Source of the DNA: Cyanodermella asteris
Lineage: Eukaryota; Ascomycota; Lecanoromycetes; Ostropales; Stictidaceae
Direction: 5' to 3'
Assembly: GCA_900618795.1 (NCBI GenBank)
Contig: UYJD01000002.1
Location: 2,230,926 to 2,294,925 of the forward strand
DNA length: 64,000 bases
Shown: positions 33,801 to 43,983 of the stretch, piece after piece
How the letters are laid out: the number at the start of each line of letters is the position of its first letter
Numbering within the stretch: the first letter of the stretch is position 1
Position numbers and translations under genes: made by a program
Notes under the pieces: model-generated
The model's database searches: none
Seen by the model: only the letters and a program-made list of their open reading frames with translations
Told to the model about the DNA's origin: nothing

Positions 33801-36800
33801 TGCTGAGACTTCTGTATGGTCGAATCATAGCGCGTGGTGCGGGCGGAGCCGGCACCTCCTCTCAGACAGCACGAAGAAAGGCCGTGTTCGAATGTCTGGG
33901 TTCCTTTCCGAACGAGGATCTCACTACCTTCATCGATATAATTCTTGGACCTCTGAAAAACTTAACTCTTGAAGAGAATCGCATTGTCGCTGAGGATCCG
34001 ATGATCCCTGTACAGTTCCCGATCCGGAAGCAGATGGGGTTTGTCCGATTGACGCGAGACTTGTTCGACTCTCTTGGCGACAAACTACAGCCTCACGCTG
34101 AACACCTGCTGAATGCCTTGTTATTCTGCCTTGAGCATGTCAAATCTGCTCAAGAAGACTCAGGTGAATCCAGCTTGGAGGTCGAGCACATAACAAACAT
34201 GTCGTCCATGCAAAAGGCCGTGCGGCAAGGCGCACTGCAAAGCATGCTCAGGCTGTTCAAATCCTGCAAGACGTTGGACACACGGTGCTACGCAGGTGTG
34301 GTCAACTCGATTGCAATCAGTCCACGACTGGGTCAACGCTTTGTCTCCGAAAACGCACAGTCAATTTCTAGCACGCTACAGCTGCTGTCTGTATGGGCAT
34401 CGAACTTGGAGACGACCAATTTGCTGTTTGTAAATGCTGAGCTCCTCCCACAGGTCCTGGATTGTCTTGGTGGTCATGCCGGCTCGTACGAAACGAAAAC
34501 AGAAGTCAAGATATTCATTTTCGAGCATATATTAAAACCCTTGGCCAGCAAGCAGAATGACGAAGTCAAGCGTCAACTATCGAGTGCTGGTCTGTTTGAG
34601 CTGATACTGCAGAAATCATCGAAAGTGATACAAGGTGCTGGTTCCAAGGAACTGCTAGCATCTGCAGTATCCACGATTTTGGAAGTGGCAAGATCAAAGA
34701 ACGACACGACGAGCGACGGCGTCACGCATTGGCCTGCGACTCTAGCACTCGAGCTGGTCCAAGTTTTCAGTACCCTTCTCGGTCTTGCCAACCAAGTTGT
34801 GAGCCCTCCGACCAAGACATCAGCACTGACAGTGCTTGAACAAATTTTGCCAAATATTTCTGCTCAGGACGAGACCGCGGACGCTTTGACACAGCTATGG
34901 GTAACTCTCTCAAAGATGTTTCAAACTGCAAAAGACACTGGTATGAGGCTACAGCTCAGCCGCACTTTCGATGCGACCGCGAAACTTCGTGAGAACCAAG
35001 CATTGTACGTTGCCAAGCTTTGCTGTCAGCTCAATTCCTTCTCAATGAACAGGCTTGAGGATCCAGATTACGATGAGCGTGAACGAGCATTCGAAGCCAT
35101 TGCGAACTTGACCGGGCTTAGTGACGATGAGTGGAGTCCTCTGGTGTACAACGCGCTATTTTTCATAGGTGATCACGAAGAATTGGTCATCCGGAAAGGA
35201 GCTTCACGAATTCTCAGACGCTTTATCGAGACGAACGCGACGGTTGAACAAGTCAAGAACACCGGAAAGTCGTCTCCAATCTCCAAATCGATGCGAGGAG
35301 TTTTGCTACCGGCGCTTCGTCGTGGCGTATCTGAACGTTCGGAACTTGTTCGCTTAGAGTACCTTTCGGTTATGGAGCATCTCATAAAGTGCTGTCCTGA
35401 ATGGTCAGATATCAGGGACCTCAACATCTTGACAATATCCACCGAGGATAGTGAGTCATTCTTCCACAGCATTCTACATATCCAACAGGACCGACGGAAG
35501 AACAGCTTGATAAAGCTTGCCAAACTAGCTCGCCAAGGTCTACTCGGGAACGACAGCATCGCTCATTATCTCTTGCCATTGGTACAGCAATTCGTGCTGG
35601 ACCGCGCGGACGACGACAATGCACACTCTCTAGCTGCACAATCGGTCCTTACCATTGGTGCCCTTATCTCGAGTCTGGAATGGGTCCATGCACGAAAGAC
35701 TCTCCGTCACTACACAGGCATCATAAAAAACAAGCCAGAACTCGAGAAGGCAGTCATCCGGCTGATCGGCGTGACAACCGAGGCTATATTCAATGCTGCC
35801 ACTTCCGATGGCTCCGGCCCGCTCAAGAAGACGATTCCTCCGAGAGACGACCTCGTGTCTGATGTCGGTGATATCCTGCTTCCACCATTGGTAAGCTTTC
35901 TGCACCACAGGGATGAGACCGTCGTGAGTCTCAGGGTACCGGTTGCTGTATCTGCGGCTCGCCTGACGTGTCTTTTGCCCGATAATGTGCTCGAGTACAA
36001 GCTTGCCCCAATCTTGACGGATGTCTGCAACATCTTGCGGTCGAAAGCGCAGGAGTCTCGAGACCTCAGCCGGAAAACACTAGGCGAGATTGCGTCACTG
36101 ATCGGACCGCACAGGTTTGCATTCATCTTGAAGGAGCTAAGAATTGCATTGAGTAGAGGAAAGCAGCTGCATGTCCTGTCCTACACTTTGCATTCTCTTC
36201 TTGTTCAATCTACCTTCGAACCTGGCGACTTGGATTACTGCTTGCCTGATATCATGCGTGTGGTGCTGGATGATACTTTCGGTGTGACCGGACAAGAGAA
36301 AGATGCTGAAGGCTACACGAATAAGGCAAAAGAGGTAAAGGGCAGCAAAAGCCTGGACACCGCAGAGAGGATGGCCAAGATTGCCACTGTTGAGCATTTG
36401 AAAGACTTCATCATGCCAGTACAGACTTTGCTTATTGAGAGGTTGGACTCCCGAGGGACAGCCAAGATGGATGAGCTGCTGCGTCGTCTCAGAAGCGGAC
36501 TCGAGCAGAACCAAGCTATAGGCACACAGCAAGCACTCATCTTTTGTTTCGAGGTTTTGCAACAAGCAAAGATCACCGCAAGCAAATCTAAGCATAACAA
36601 AAAGGTCTTGACACTCAAGGAGCAGCAACAGCGAGATACATTCGAGATTAAGACGAAAGGTGCTCGGAAGGCCCCGATCTTGCCACAGATATCCTCACAG
36701 CAGTACAAGCTGGCTCGCTTTGCGTTGGACTTGCTTAGGGAAATCTTGCGCCGTCACGAGGAGCTGAGAACACCAGCCAACATCGCTGGCTTCCTCGTAC

Positions 36801-38653
36801 CGGTTGGTGATGTTCTAATTGACGCACAGGAAGAAGTCCAGATATCGGCATTGCGCTTTCTAGCTAGCGTCATGAGGACACCGATGAAGGACTGGGCGGC
36901 CAACGCGCCTGTGTACGCCGACACAGCGTACAAAGTGCTTCGAAACCAACCGGACACGAACACGGAGCTCTCACAAGCTGCTTTGAAACTTCTCACTGCA
37001 ATCATCAAAGACAGGCCAGAGATCGTACTCAAAGACAGTCAGCTTTCATGGTTGATCAAAGCAGTCATTCCGGATCTGACACAGCCTGCGTCCCAAGGTG
37101 TGACTTTTAACTTCCTCAAGGCCATCATCCAGCGCCGCATTGTTATCAACGAGGTCTATGAGGCTATGGACGCTGTGGCGAAGCTCTTCATCACTTATGG
37201 AGATGGCGGCGCTCGCAATCAGGGAAGAAGCATATGGCTCCAATTTGTGACGACCTACGAGCAGAGCGAAAAGCGATTCGACCAGCAGATTGCCTTTTTG
37301 ACCCGCAATTTGGATTACGAACACTCAGAGGGACGACAGTCCGTGATGGAGGCAATACACTTTCTGCTTGGCAAGCTTGACCAAGACCACCTTCAGAAAG
37401 CTATCTTGGCGCTGTTTATCCCCGTCATGTCGCGCTTCATCAGTGATGCAGCTGCAACCTGCCGTGAATTCGCTGGCTTGTTGCTAAAATCAATAGTCTC
37501 CCAATCGGACGACACCAGCCTGCAAACCATCCGAAAAGCTCTTCAGAATTACCTTGGCCGGGATGACAGGCACGTATTGCAGACTGCTGCTCTCCAGGTG
37601 TATGCCTCATTCGTGGAAGCCGATGACAAACGTGCCAAAAAGGATCTTTCATTCTTGTGCCAGCAACTCCAAACCATCCTCGACGACGCTGCTGGTGGTA
37701 ACAGCGAAGATTGGGAGCTTCCATACCATGGGCTTCGATTAATGGCGACGCTGTGCGAGACGTACGACCATGAGCTGTTCTCATCTAAACTGCAGCCACT
37801 TTGGACGGCGGTGTACCAGTTCTCCGCATACCCTCATGCCTGGGTCAAAAGTGCCGCTGCAAAACTTCTACGGAAGCAGTTCAACAACCTTGACGGCACG
37901 ATATCAAGTTCTGGCACACTAAAGACAGTCTCCGGTCTCACAATCAACCACAGTCAGCTATGCAGCCTGGTGCGAACCTACTTTGGTGCCATGCTGAGGC
38001 GCGACGTTCAGAAGTGGCTGGTCGAAGAAGTCACCGAGAATCTGAAGACATTGACGAACACCGTTGGCGATCTCACTATGGTACAGCAGGGTGCAATGAA
38101 TGAACAAAGTGAAGAAGATGACGTTGAGGACGAAGACGAAGATGACGATGAACAAGAGAAGACACAGGCGATCCGCGGCTACTCACTGAGCCGCATATCG
38201 GCCATCATCCGCCGCCGCGAATCTCCCCTGGTCGCGAAACACGCCGCCCTCGATCTTCTCGAGTCAATCATGGACAATCTCTCTGACGAATTGCTCACTC
38301 CGCTTCTCAAAGGCATTCTGACTCCGCTGAATCACCTGACTGACTCGATGATCACGAGCGCAGTTCAACCAGACAACGTTGCGCAAGAGCTACAGGACGA
38401 CCTCACGTCGAGGAGCAACGAACTGATTTCCAAACTGCAGAGGAAGCTGCCTGGCGATGCGTTTGTCGGTGCCATGCACAAGGTGCAACAGGAGACGAAG
38501 CAACGAAGAGAAGAAAGGTCGTGCAAAAGACGCATTCAACGGGTTACGGATCCGGAGAGATATGCCAAGGATAAGATCAAGAAGAGGGTCAGAGAGCATG
38601 AGAGGCGTAAAGAACGGAATTCGATTCATCGGAGCAAGAGAGTGGGCTACTAG
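30899..38653 (+). CDS. UTP20: UTP20, U3 snoRNP / SSU processome component
   Basis: A single exon of 7.7 kb encoding 2584 residues, in the usual size range of UTP20 (about 2500-2800). The ATG at 30899 (MGSDKKSRIVPAK) is followed by a basic N-terminus and by FHDRVAKLTINPVQKARQ, then SYLKARLEFWKDTNLSKAF, typical of the family. The protein is an all-helical HEAT-repeat scaffold throughout. An acidic run (EEDDVEDEDEDDDEQ) lies near residue 2400, and a strongly basic coiled tail (KRRIQRVTDPERYAKDKIKK to the end) is as in other UTP20 proteins and suits nucleolar RNA binding. UTP20 is required for early cleavages of pre-18S rRNA in the nucleolus. No interruption in this very long ORF, which argues that the local base accuracy is high. 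Confidence 0.95.
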   Translation: MGSDKKSRIVPAKTTKGGVRQNTHVFHGFHDRVAKLTINPVQKARQQDERATESYLKARLEFWKDTNLSKAFVEFTRTFEPFCDSLVQILHNEQRIFDLLIAYIDRRDENSLEPFLDLLSQFAHDLGLRFEKFFATSLKTIVALVSGHQAIEVVEWSFNTLAWLFQYLSKLLVPDLRPTYDILAPLLGKQVRKEHVARFAAEALSFLIRKAAAKHQRDSEPLNLIVKHMLEDWSNSVGKISGEDVYGYGLMIVFADAIRDTKASQAIKTPGLPVYRVLLQKSYRLSNLNIALGVTTSLIHHTKASTFSVVLAAAVEEIKALSSDAPTDALLQSCDLIYDITVVRKGNRISDWTAIFEASNHVVELLLPRAAAGNIFSSLPTLMVASIVQVATFDTLVPRLQTTMELVSDNHELFSFPHFCLYAWEISPSRFHELLKPYMFRYMAKYWDDGNVRLLFSTQTIVKSESTTGRILAPSVRVHFKNWPEQIAARFEDDSWRHDDDQIRHSNALLDLATLLSPDSQMGRRTMEAIEQLLSRVLQDPKDWSSSGQRLVFGGCVSWYLQQQAPGSRDHVLHLAHFLNAQKDHSSMPLYLQNVLSILDVAGDFKLAGGVQHELLINNLSTGSQALRLASLQLLNKIHSLINGDDSAALKAAIRIESTPADHESLRSISMQISKFAGEYAASVSQPWMGKAIVRYLFGVLTIKLAPLWNDAINALKQIYDGNQGDGVQLLEDIAFEWLETRPSYQTEPQADSPREHPTGPVNEFQCTNARLWKSIFDLWEVDLAHSETRLADRFNARHMDVQPVPSQSSSQALRVLNAIPALAERRSRRLVPLFLKWASSDEDSGATLLGDDTPDSNDDKRSGLSYKDQRAMLDVFGLFQNPSVLHQSQEVYNALLRLLGNGDVGLQKSALKALFTWKLPGVKRYHEELSNLLDNARFREEMTIFLPNQTSENGLPSTQRRELMRVLLRLLYGRIIARGAGGAGTSSQTARRKAVFECLGSFPNEDLTTFIDIILGPLKNLTLEENRIVAEDPMIPVQFPIRKQMGFVRLTRDLFDSLGDKLQPHAEHLLNALLFCLEHVKSAQEDSGESSLEVEHITNMSSMQKAVRQGALQSMLRLFKSCKTLDTRCYAGVVNSIAISPRLGQRFVSENAQSISSTLQLLSVWASNLETTNLLFVNAELLPQVLDCLGGHAGSYETKTEVKIFIFEHILKPLASKQNDEVKRQLSSAGLFELILQKSSKVIQGAGSKELLASAVSTILEVARSKNDTTSDGVTHWPATLALELVQVFSTLLGLANQVVSPPTKTSALTVLEQILPNISAQDETADALTQLWVTLSKMFQTAKDTGMRLQLSRTFDATAKLRENQALYVAKLCCQLNSFSMNRLEDPDYDERERAFEAIANLTGLSDDEWSPLVYNALFFIGDHEELVIRKGASRILRRFIETNATVEQVKNTGKSSPISKSMRGVLLPALRRGVSERSELVRLEYLSVMEHLIKCCPEWSDIRDLNILTISTEDSESFFHSILHIQQDRRKNSLIKLAKLARQGLLGNDSIAHYLLPLVQQFVLDRADDDNAHSLAAQSVLTIGALISSLEWVHARKTLRHYTGIIKNKPELEKAVIRLIGVTTEAIFNAATSDGSGPLKKTIPPRDDLVSDVGDILLPPLVSFLHHRDETVVSLRVPVAVSAARLTCLLPDNVLEYKLAPILTDVCNILRSKAQESRDLSRKTLGEIASLIGPHRFAFILKELRIALSRGKQLHVLSYTLHSLLVQSTFEPGDLDYCLPDIMRVVLDDTFGVTGQEKDAEGYTNKAKEVKGSKSLDTAERMAKIATVEHLKDFIMPVQTLLIERLDSRGTAKMDELLRRLRSGLEQNQAIGTQQALIFCFEVLQQAKITASKSKHNKKVLTLKEQQQRDTFEIKTKGARKAPILPQISSQQYKLARFALDLLREILRRHEELRTPANIAGFLVPVGDVLIDAQEEVQISALRFLASVMRTPMKDWAANAPVYADTAYKVLRNQPDTNTELSQAALKLLTAIIKDRPEIVLKDSQLSWLIKAVIPDLTQPASQGVTFNFLKAIIQRRIVINEVYEAMDAVAKLFITYGDGGARNQGRSIWLQFVTTYEQSEKRFDQQIAFLTRNLDYEHSEGRQSVMEAIHFLLGKLDQDHLQKAILALFIPVMSRFISDAAATCREFAGLLLKSIVSQSDDTSLQTIRKALQNYLGRDDRHVLQTAALQVYASFVEADDKRAKKDLSFLCQQLQTILDDAAGGNSEDWELPYHGLRLMATLCETYDHELFSSKLQPLWTAVYQFSAYPHAWVKSAAAKLLRKQFNNLDGTISSSGTLKTVSGLTINHSQLCSLVRTYFGAMLRRDVQKWLVEEVTENLKTLTNTVGDLTMVQQGAMNEQSEEDDVEDEDEDDDEQEKTQAIRGYSLSRISAIIRRRESPLVAKHAALDLLESIMDNLSDELLTPLLKGILTPLNHLTDSMITSAVQPDNVAQELQDDLTSRSNELISKLQRKLPGDAFVGAMHKVQQETKQRREERSCKRRIQRVTDPERYAKDKIKKRVREHERRKERNSIHRSKRVGY

Positions 38654-39308
38654 GTATTCCAAAGAGTTTGCGAATCTTGAATTTGCATAGCGAAGGCGCA
38701 TTGAGGAGTGGTAGGATTTTGATTCTAGGTTTTAAGCAATGTTTGATCAAAATGTCGCTAAAGATACAATTCATGAATGATACAATAAGGTCAATTGTGA
38801 CTTCCATCTGATGCACACGGCCACCAAGGTAGACTGGGTAAATGGACAGTCATCCCAGACCATTGAAGTTTGTTTCCGGCACTGTGCATAATTACCAGGT
38901 TTATGCACCAACGCCATCTCTCAGACTGAGCATGCGATGCAGCGATATACCTTCTTGCTTGTAACGACGAATCTGTCGCCATCGCTGCTGCTGCTAGTAG
39001 TGAATGACTTTATTCCGACATGACCGCCCTGGTGCTTAGTTCGGAGCCTTTCGCGCCAAGCGGTCTAGGCTCTCGTTGGTATTGAACGAACCTCATGGGA
39101 GGGTTGAGCTCTCGCGTCCGCGGGGAAAGAAACGGCACTTGATGCCGTTGCGGATTCGGGTCTTTGGCGGTCAATCACCTTCAGAATCGCCCTGGCGTCG
39201 TCCATAATCCAGTTGAGTCGTTCGGGAGCACCTCGACATACGGCATAGAAGTCACCGGTGCCTTCCAAGCGCTATCTGTTAAAGGTATGGCAGAGTGGCA
39301 ATCGCAAA
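38654..39308. other. Intergenic, nothing recognised
   Basis: The 3' regions of UTP20 and ZIM17, which converge. Short ORFs only (for example 39065-39268 minus). The sequence near 39055-39135 has some stem-forming words, but no tRNA fold I can support. Confidence 0.35.
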
Positions 39309-39950
39309 TTACCATGACCTCTTTGCAGGCTTCTGGCCAGCTTGTGGTATCCCCTCTGTGTCCTTCTGCCTCTCCGTCTTTGTCCCATCATCCCACATTT
39401 CAAAATCGCCATCTGGATCCAGTGTACCCGTCTTCAATAATTCCGCCTTTTCCTGCAAGATCTGCTCGAACGACTTCTTCTCATCGTTGAAGATCTTCAG
39501 ATGGTCGCTTATGACATGCCGATTCTTGCAATTCGGGCAAGTGATCAAGACCGTGCCATTGTGATACCCATGCTTGCTAATCCGGTGTGCTGATCGAGTC
39601 TGGCAAGGCTTGCAGGTGAAGGTCAACTCGTAGGCTGGAACTTCTCGGTCTTTTGGGGGCGGGACGTCTCGAGGATCTTCTTGCCCTTTGGGTCTCAGGT
39701 TTGGTAGCTGGTTCCGCTTCTCTCCTTCCTCAAAAGATTGCGCCTCTTCTGATTTCCGCGCTGTACTTTCATGCCGCGCAAATTGCAGTGGATACGGTCG
39801 CAGCTGTGGAAGATGAGCAAATCTGATTTGCGGAGTGCGTGGTCGACTGCCAGTTAAGCAGGACTGGGTAAATGAACGTCGCGGTGGCCCAACGGCTAGG
39901 CGGAGAAACTGTGAAGGCGCCGTGAGTCTGGTACATAATGTTCGAGTCAT
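39309..39950 (-). CDS. ZIM17: Zim17/Tim15 mitochondrial Hsp70 escort protein
   Basis: A 213-residue single-exon protein of the DNL-type zinc finger family, which keeps mitochondrial Hsp70 soluble during protein import. The ATG at 39950 gives an Arg-rich presequence (MTRTLCTRLTAPSQFLRLAV). Upstream in-frame codons to 40052 have no ATG and are leader. The zinc site is formed by CKPC (113-116) and CPNC (138-141) around a strand-rich core. The diagnostic motif is ISDHLKIFND (148-155 region), the fungal DHL version of D-N-L. The C-terminus is variable and acidic. Length and domain position are normal for filamentous fungi. It is divergent from cullin-3. Confidence 0.92.
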   Translation of the reverse strand: MTRTLCTRLTAPSQFLRLAVGPPRRSFTQSCLTGSRPRTPQIRFAHLPQLRPYPLQFARHESTARKSEEAQSFEEGEKRNQLPNLRPKGQEDPRDVPPPKDREVPAYELTFTCKPCQTRSAHRISKHGYHNGTVLITCPNCKNRHVISDHLKIFNDEKKSFEQILQEKAELLKTGTLDPDGDFEMWDDGTKTERQKDTEGIPQAGQKPAKRSW

Positions 39951-40546
39951 TGTGGGGATGTCACTTTGTGTACTGCTCACGACACAAAGGCAGGTAGATT
40001 CGAAGTATAGGTATGGTTGTCCGCAACAAAAGATCGCGAAGCAGTGACGCATCGGGCTTCAGTCCGCCGCAGGCAACTCCGCTCAAGGTCGATGAAGCGC
40101 CTCTTGCGAACTTCATCCACGCGTCTTCAGTGAAGCTCACCTCTTTGGGAGACTTACTTTTCCTTCCACACCTTCTCTTCCAAGCATCTACTGACTCCGA
40201 CCTGTCCCTACTGCTGTCCTACCATCTCCGCATCCCTACCTGAACATAGCGGCACGTATATCTTTGCGAAACTGGCGGCCCGGCGGCGGGGTCCTGCTCA
40301 CATTCAAGGCCCGTTCTTGTCTGTGACTTGCAGGAGTCACCTCTTTACCAAGCAATAGCGCCTTCACCATGCTTGCTCGAGGCGGCAAGAACAAAATTAG
40401 GCCTCCTTGCCGCGTAAGTCTTCACTCCCACATCACTTTGCGTGACCAAGTCTCCAACCGGCTACCCGCATATTTATTCCACTGCCATCTTCTCGAGATC
40501 GCCTGTGGAGCCTGTTCCTACATGACAACCGATCACCGCAGATAAT
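39951..40546. other. ZIM17/CUL3 divergent region, possible CUL3 first exon
   Basis: About 600 bp. It holds a good candidate first exon for cullin-3 at 40369-40413: CACC-ATG followed by 15 codons (MLARGGKNKIRPPCR) and a GTAAGT donor. RGGK-rich starts are common in fungal CUL3. It would have to join an acceptor at 40564 (AAAAAG) to keep phase; the better-looking CCGCAG at 40541 gives the wrong frame. Confidence 0.4.
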
Positions 40547-43107
40547 ATGGTGCCACCGAAAAAGAGGATCATAGTTCCTGGTCGGATCAAGAGACTTGCT
40601 GCTGACATGGCTCGTAAACAGGGCATTGCAGCCAATGGCGACGTCGACTTTGAGGACACATGGGCCAAGCTCGCGAAGGCAATGACCTCCATACATACGA
40701 AGGATGCGTCGGAATTATCATATGAAAAGCTCTACCGGGAGGCGTACAAATTGGTCCTGAAGAAGGAGGGAACTCAACTCTACATGCGACTGAAGGCCTA
40801 CGAACGCAACTGGCTGAAGGATCACGTCGGCAAAGCAATTATTGAGAAGGTACCCCACTGTTTGCATACCTTGGATCCAACGACGGGTAGCAGCTCAGGC
40901 TATTCTGAGGCAAAAGCGGCTGGTGAAGTGCTCATGAAGGCCCTGAAGGAAGCGTGGGAAGATCACATTGTGGCTATGAATATGATAACCGACGTCATGA
41001 CCTACTTGGTGAGTCGTCGTGGAGAGTCGGAGTGGGCCTCAGCTAATTGGTATAAAAGGACCGTGTCTACTGCAAAGAAAACAAGATCGCGGGTCTGATC
41101 CCTATGGCTATGGCCCTTTTCCGAGACGACATTCTGGGGGCTCGCTACCACACATTAGATTCTGAGATATCGGTTGGCGAGAGCCTCATTAGGGTCATGC
41201 TCCATCAAGTGCAGCTCGATCGACAAGGCTTTACGATTGACAAAACGCTCACGCGATCATGCTCCGCCATGCTGGAGGGTCTTTACGAGACGGAAGACGA
41301 AGATGAAGAGAGCAAGCTTTACTTGACTCTTTTCGAGGGAAGGTACCTCCAGCAGAGCAGATTGTACTTTAAGACGGAGGGCGAAAACCTGATTCGGACT
41401 GTCGATGCAGCTTCATGGATCGGGCAGGCAAAGAAACAGTTCGACGAGGAGGTCGACAGATGTCGATCAACGCTTTCTCACATCACCGTTCAGAAGATCA
41501 AGCAGGCCGTCGATGAGGAGTTCATCAAGCCATACCTGGCAGATGCGATCAACATGCCCGGGAGTGGAGTGAAGGTAATGCTTGACAGCGACAAGATACC
41601 CTCTTTGCGTGATGTCTACATCTTGTCCTCACGAGTCGATTCCAAGAAGGAGGACCTCCGGAATGCTGTCTCTGGCAGGATCGAGGAACTCAGCGGGGAC
41701 ATCAATGCCTCTGCGAAGGCAATGGCACAACAAACCCCGAAGCCACCTGGTGCCGACAAGGATGATCAGGCAGAACCAAAGGACAAGGAATCAAAGTCAA
41801 AATTGGAGCGACCAGCAAACCAACAGACTGTTGCCGCAATCGCTTGGGTTGACGAGGTGCTGAAGCTGCAGCTAAAGTATGACAAGTTCTTGCGCGAAGC
41901 TTTTGATAACGACAAAATCTTGCAGACTGCCATCACGCAAAGCTTCATCAAGTTCATTAATGTCTCGAATCGCAGCTCGGAATTCCTGTCGCTTTTCTTT
42001 GATGAGAACATGAAGAAGGGCATCAAGGGTAAAACCGAAGCTGAGGTCGACAAGGTGCTCGACGATGGAATAGTCCTGCTGCGATACATCCAAGACAAGG
42101 ATCTCTTTGAGCGATATTACAAGAAGCACCTTGCCCGCCGTCTACTCATGAAGCGATCAATCAGTATGGACGCAGAACGCCAGATGATCGCGAAGATGAA
42201 GACAGAGGTTGGTAATACGTTCACCAGCAGGATTGAGCAGATGTTCAGGGACATCGATATGTCTGTAGATCTGTCCAGACGATACAAGGATCAGGTTTCT
42301 GCATCCCACCCGACACGTACGGAGCTGAACATTGATGTACTTACAAGTTCGATGTGCCCAACCGAGTCGTTCGCTGGTGGGACAGAGGCCGTCCATCATA
42401 TGTGCAACTTTCCACCAACGATTACACGAATCAAGCAGAGCTTCGAAAAGTTCTACCTCGATCAACATTCTGGGCGCAAACTTACGTGGCAGGCGAATAT
42501 GGGTACAGCAGATCTCCGGGCACACTTCCCAAAGACCAAAGGCAACAACAAATTCCGCGAGCTGAATGTTTCAACTTATGCTATGATCATCCTTCTCCTC
42601 TTCCAGGATTTGCCATCGGATCAGAGCATGACTTGCGAGGACATCCAAGCTCAGACCAACATACCCATGGGAGACTTAATTCGCAACTTGCAATCCTTGG
42701 CAGTGGCACCAAAGACACGAATTCTTGTGAAGGACCCCATGTCCAAGGACGTCAAACCGACTGATAGATTCTCCTTCAACGAATCTTTCTACAGCAATTT
42801 TACGAAGATCAAGGTCGGTGTGGTCTCGAACATGAACCGCGTGGAGAATTTTGACGAGCGCAAAGAGACCGAGAAGAAGAACAACGAGGACCGCGGCGGA
42901 GTGATGGATGCAGCCATTGTCCGCATCATGAAGCAGCGGAAGACACTGACGCATCAGGCTTTGGTCACTGAGATCATCAACCAACTGAAGTCGCGCTTCC
43001 AGCCCGATATTGGTATGATCAAGCAGCACATCGAGCACTTGATTGACAGGGAGTATCTGGAGAGGACTGACGATGCGGAGAAGCCGTCTTATAATTACAT
43101 GGCATGA
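40547..43107 (+). CDS. CUL3: Cullin-3 ubiquitin ligase scaffold
   Basis: Two exons, 40547-41008 and 41059-43107, with a 50-nt intron (donor GTGAGT, branch CTAAT, acceptor AAAAG, phase 0), giving 836 residues. Exon 1 starts MVPPKKRIIVPGR and has the cullin N-terminal helix FEDTWAKLAKAMTSIHTKDASELSYEKLYREAYKLVL in segments typical of CUL3. Exon 2 continues DRVYCKENKIAGL and contains the cullin homology domain (YIQDKDLFERYYKKHLARRLL, then SMDAERQMIAKMK). At the C-terminus, IVRIMKQRKTLTHQALV carries the neddylation lysine and ends DREYLERTDDAEKPSYNYMA. CUL3 binds BTB adaptors and Rbx1 to build E3 ligases. An alternative first exon at 40369 would replace the first six residues. Confidence 0.92.
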
Positions 43108-43305
43108 GGTTCGGCGTGGCATAGCGTGGGTCCCTTTAAATTTGGCTTTCACGATGGAACGACGCACTGTGCATTTGAGCGATGGAGCTTTGGCGTTCGT
43201 CGGATGGCACCCCCAAGCACGCTTTTTGCTGCTATTGAAATCTGCTATTTTAGATTTGTACCTGTATCAAGATTTGATGACCCCTCAACGGCTCCTCTTT
43301 GAGCT

Positions 43306-43939
43306 TTATGTTGCCGGAAATGTCTTTGTGAAATATCTCTCGATACCTTGATTCTTCAACTTTGTCCGATAATCCGGCAGCTGCACATAATGGTGCGCGC
43401 ACAGCGAACAGATCAGGAACACGAGCGCTACCACCATAGTGCCGACCAGATATATGATGGCGACCTAATTCAGGTGAGTACATCCCTTTTCGAAGTATGG
43501 AATATTCTCATTGTCCACTTACCCACTGGCTCGGTCCCGACTGCTGATGTATCAAAGGTGTAACCATGAACAGCGTGAATCCCAACAAAAACAAGCAAAT
43601 CGAATACGCCATCAACATGACCGGGGCCTGCCACATGAACAACATCCTGGCCCTCGGCCTCCATCGATCGCTCGCATCGTCCCGATCTCGCGCAATCAGG
43701 AGCGGGAAATATCTCTCAATCGCCACCCGCTTCGAACCGCGATCGATGTCGCCGAGCGTGGACAGGACGGCAATCTGCTGTGCAGACAGCGTCACGCCGA
43801 GGATCGAGCTGACCAGGCCCAGACTCCAGCACGCGGGCGTGAGCCAGTGGGCGTCTTCGATCGTTTGGAAGGAGAAGCCGCTGACGAGGGCGGCGGCGAT
43901 GAGGGCGCACTGCGAGATGAGTCAAAAAAAAAAAAAAAA

Positions 43940-43983
<44 letters not shown>

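Noticed and set aside
39055-39140. Possible tRNA or structured RNA
   Set aside because: No T-loop GTTCGA motif and no consistent cloverleaf.
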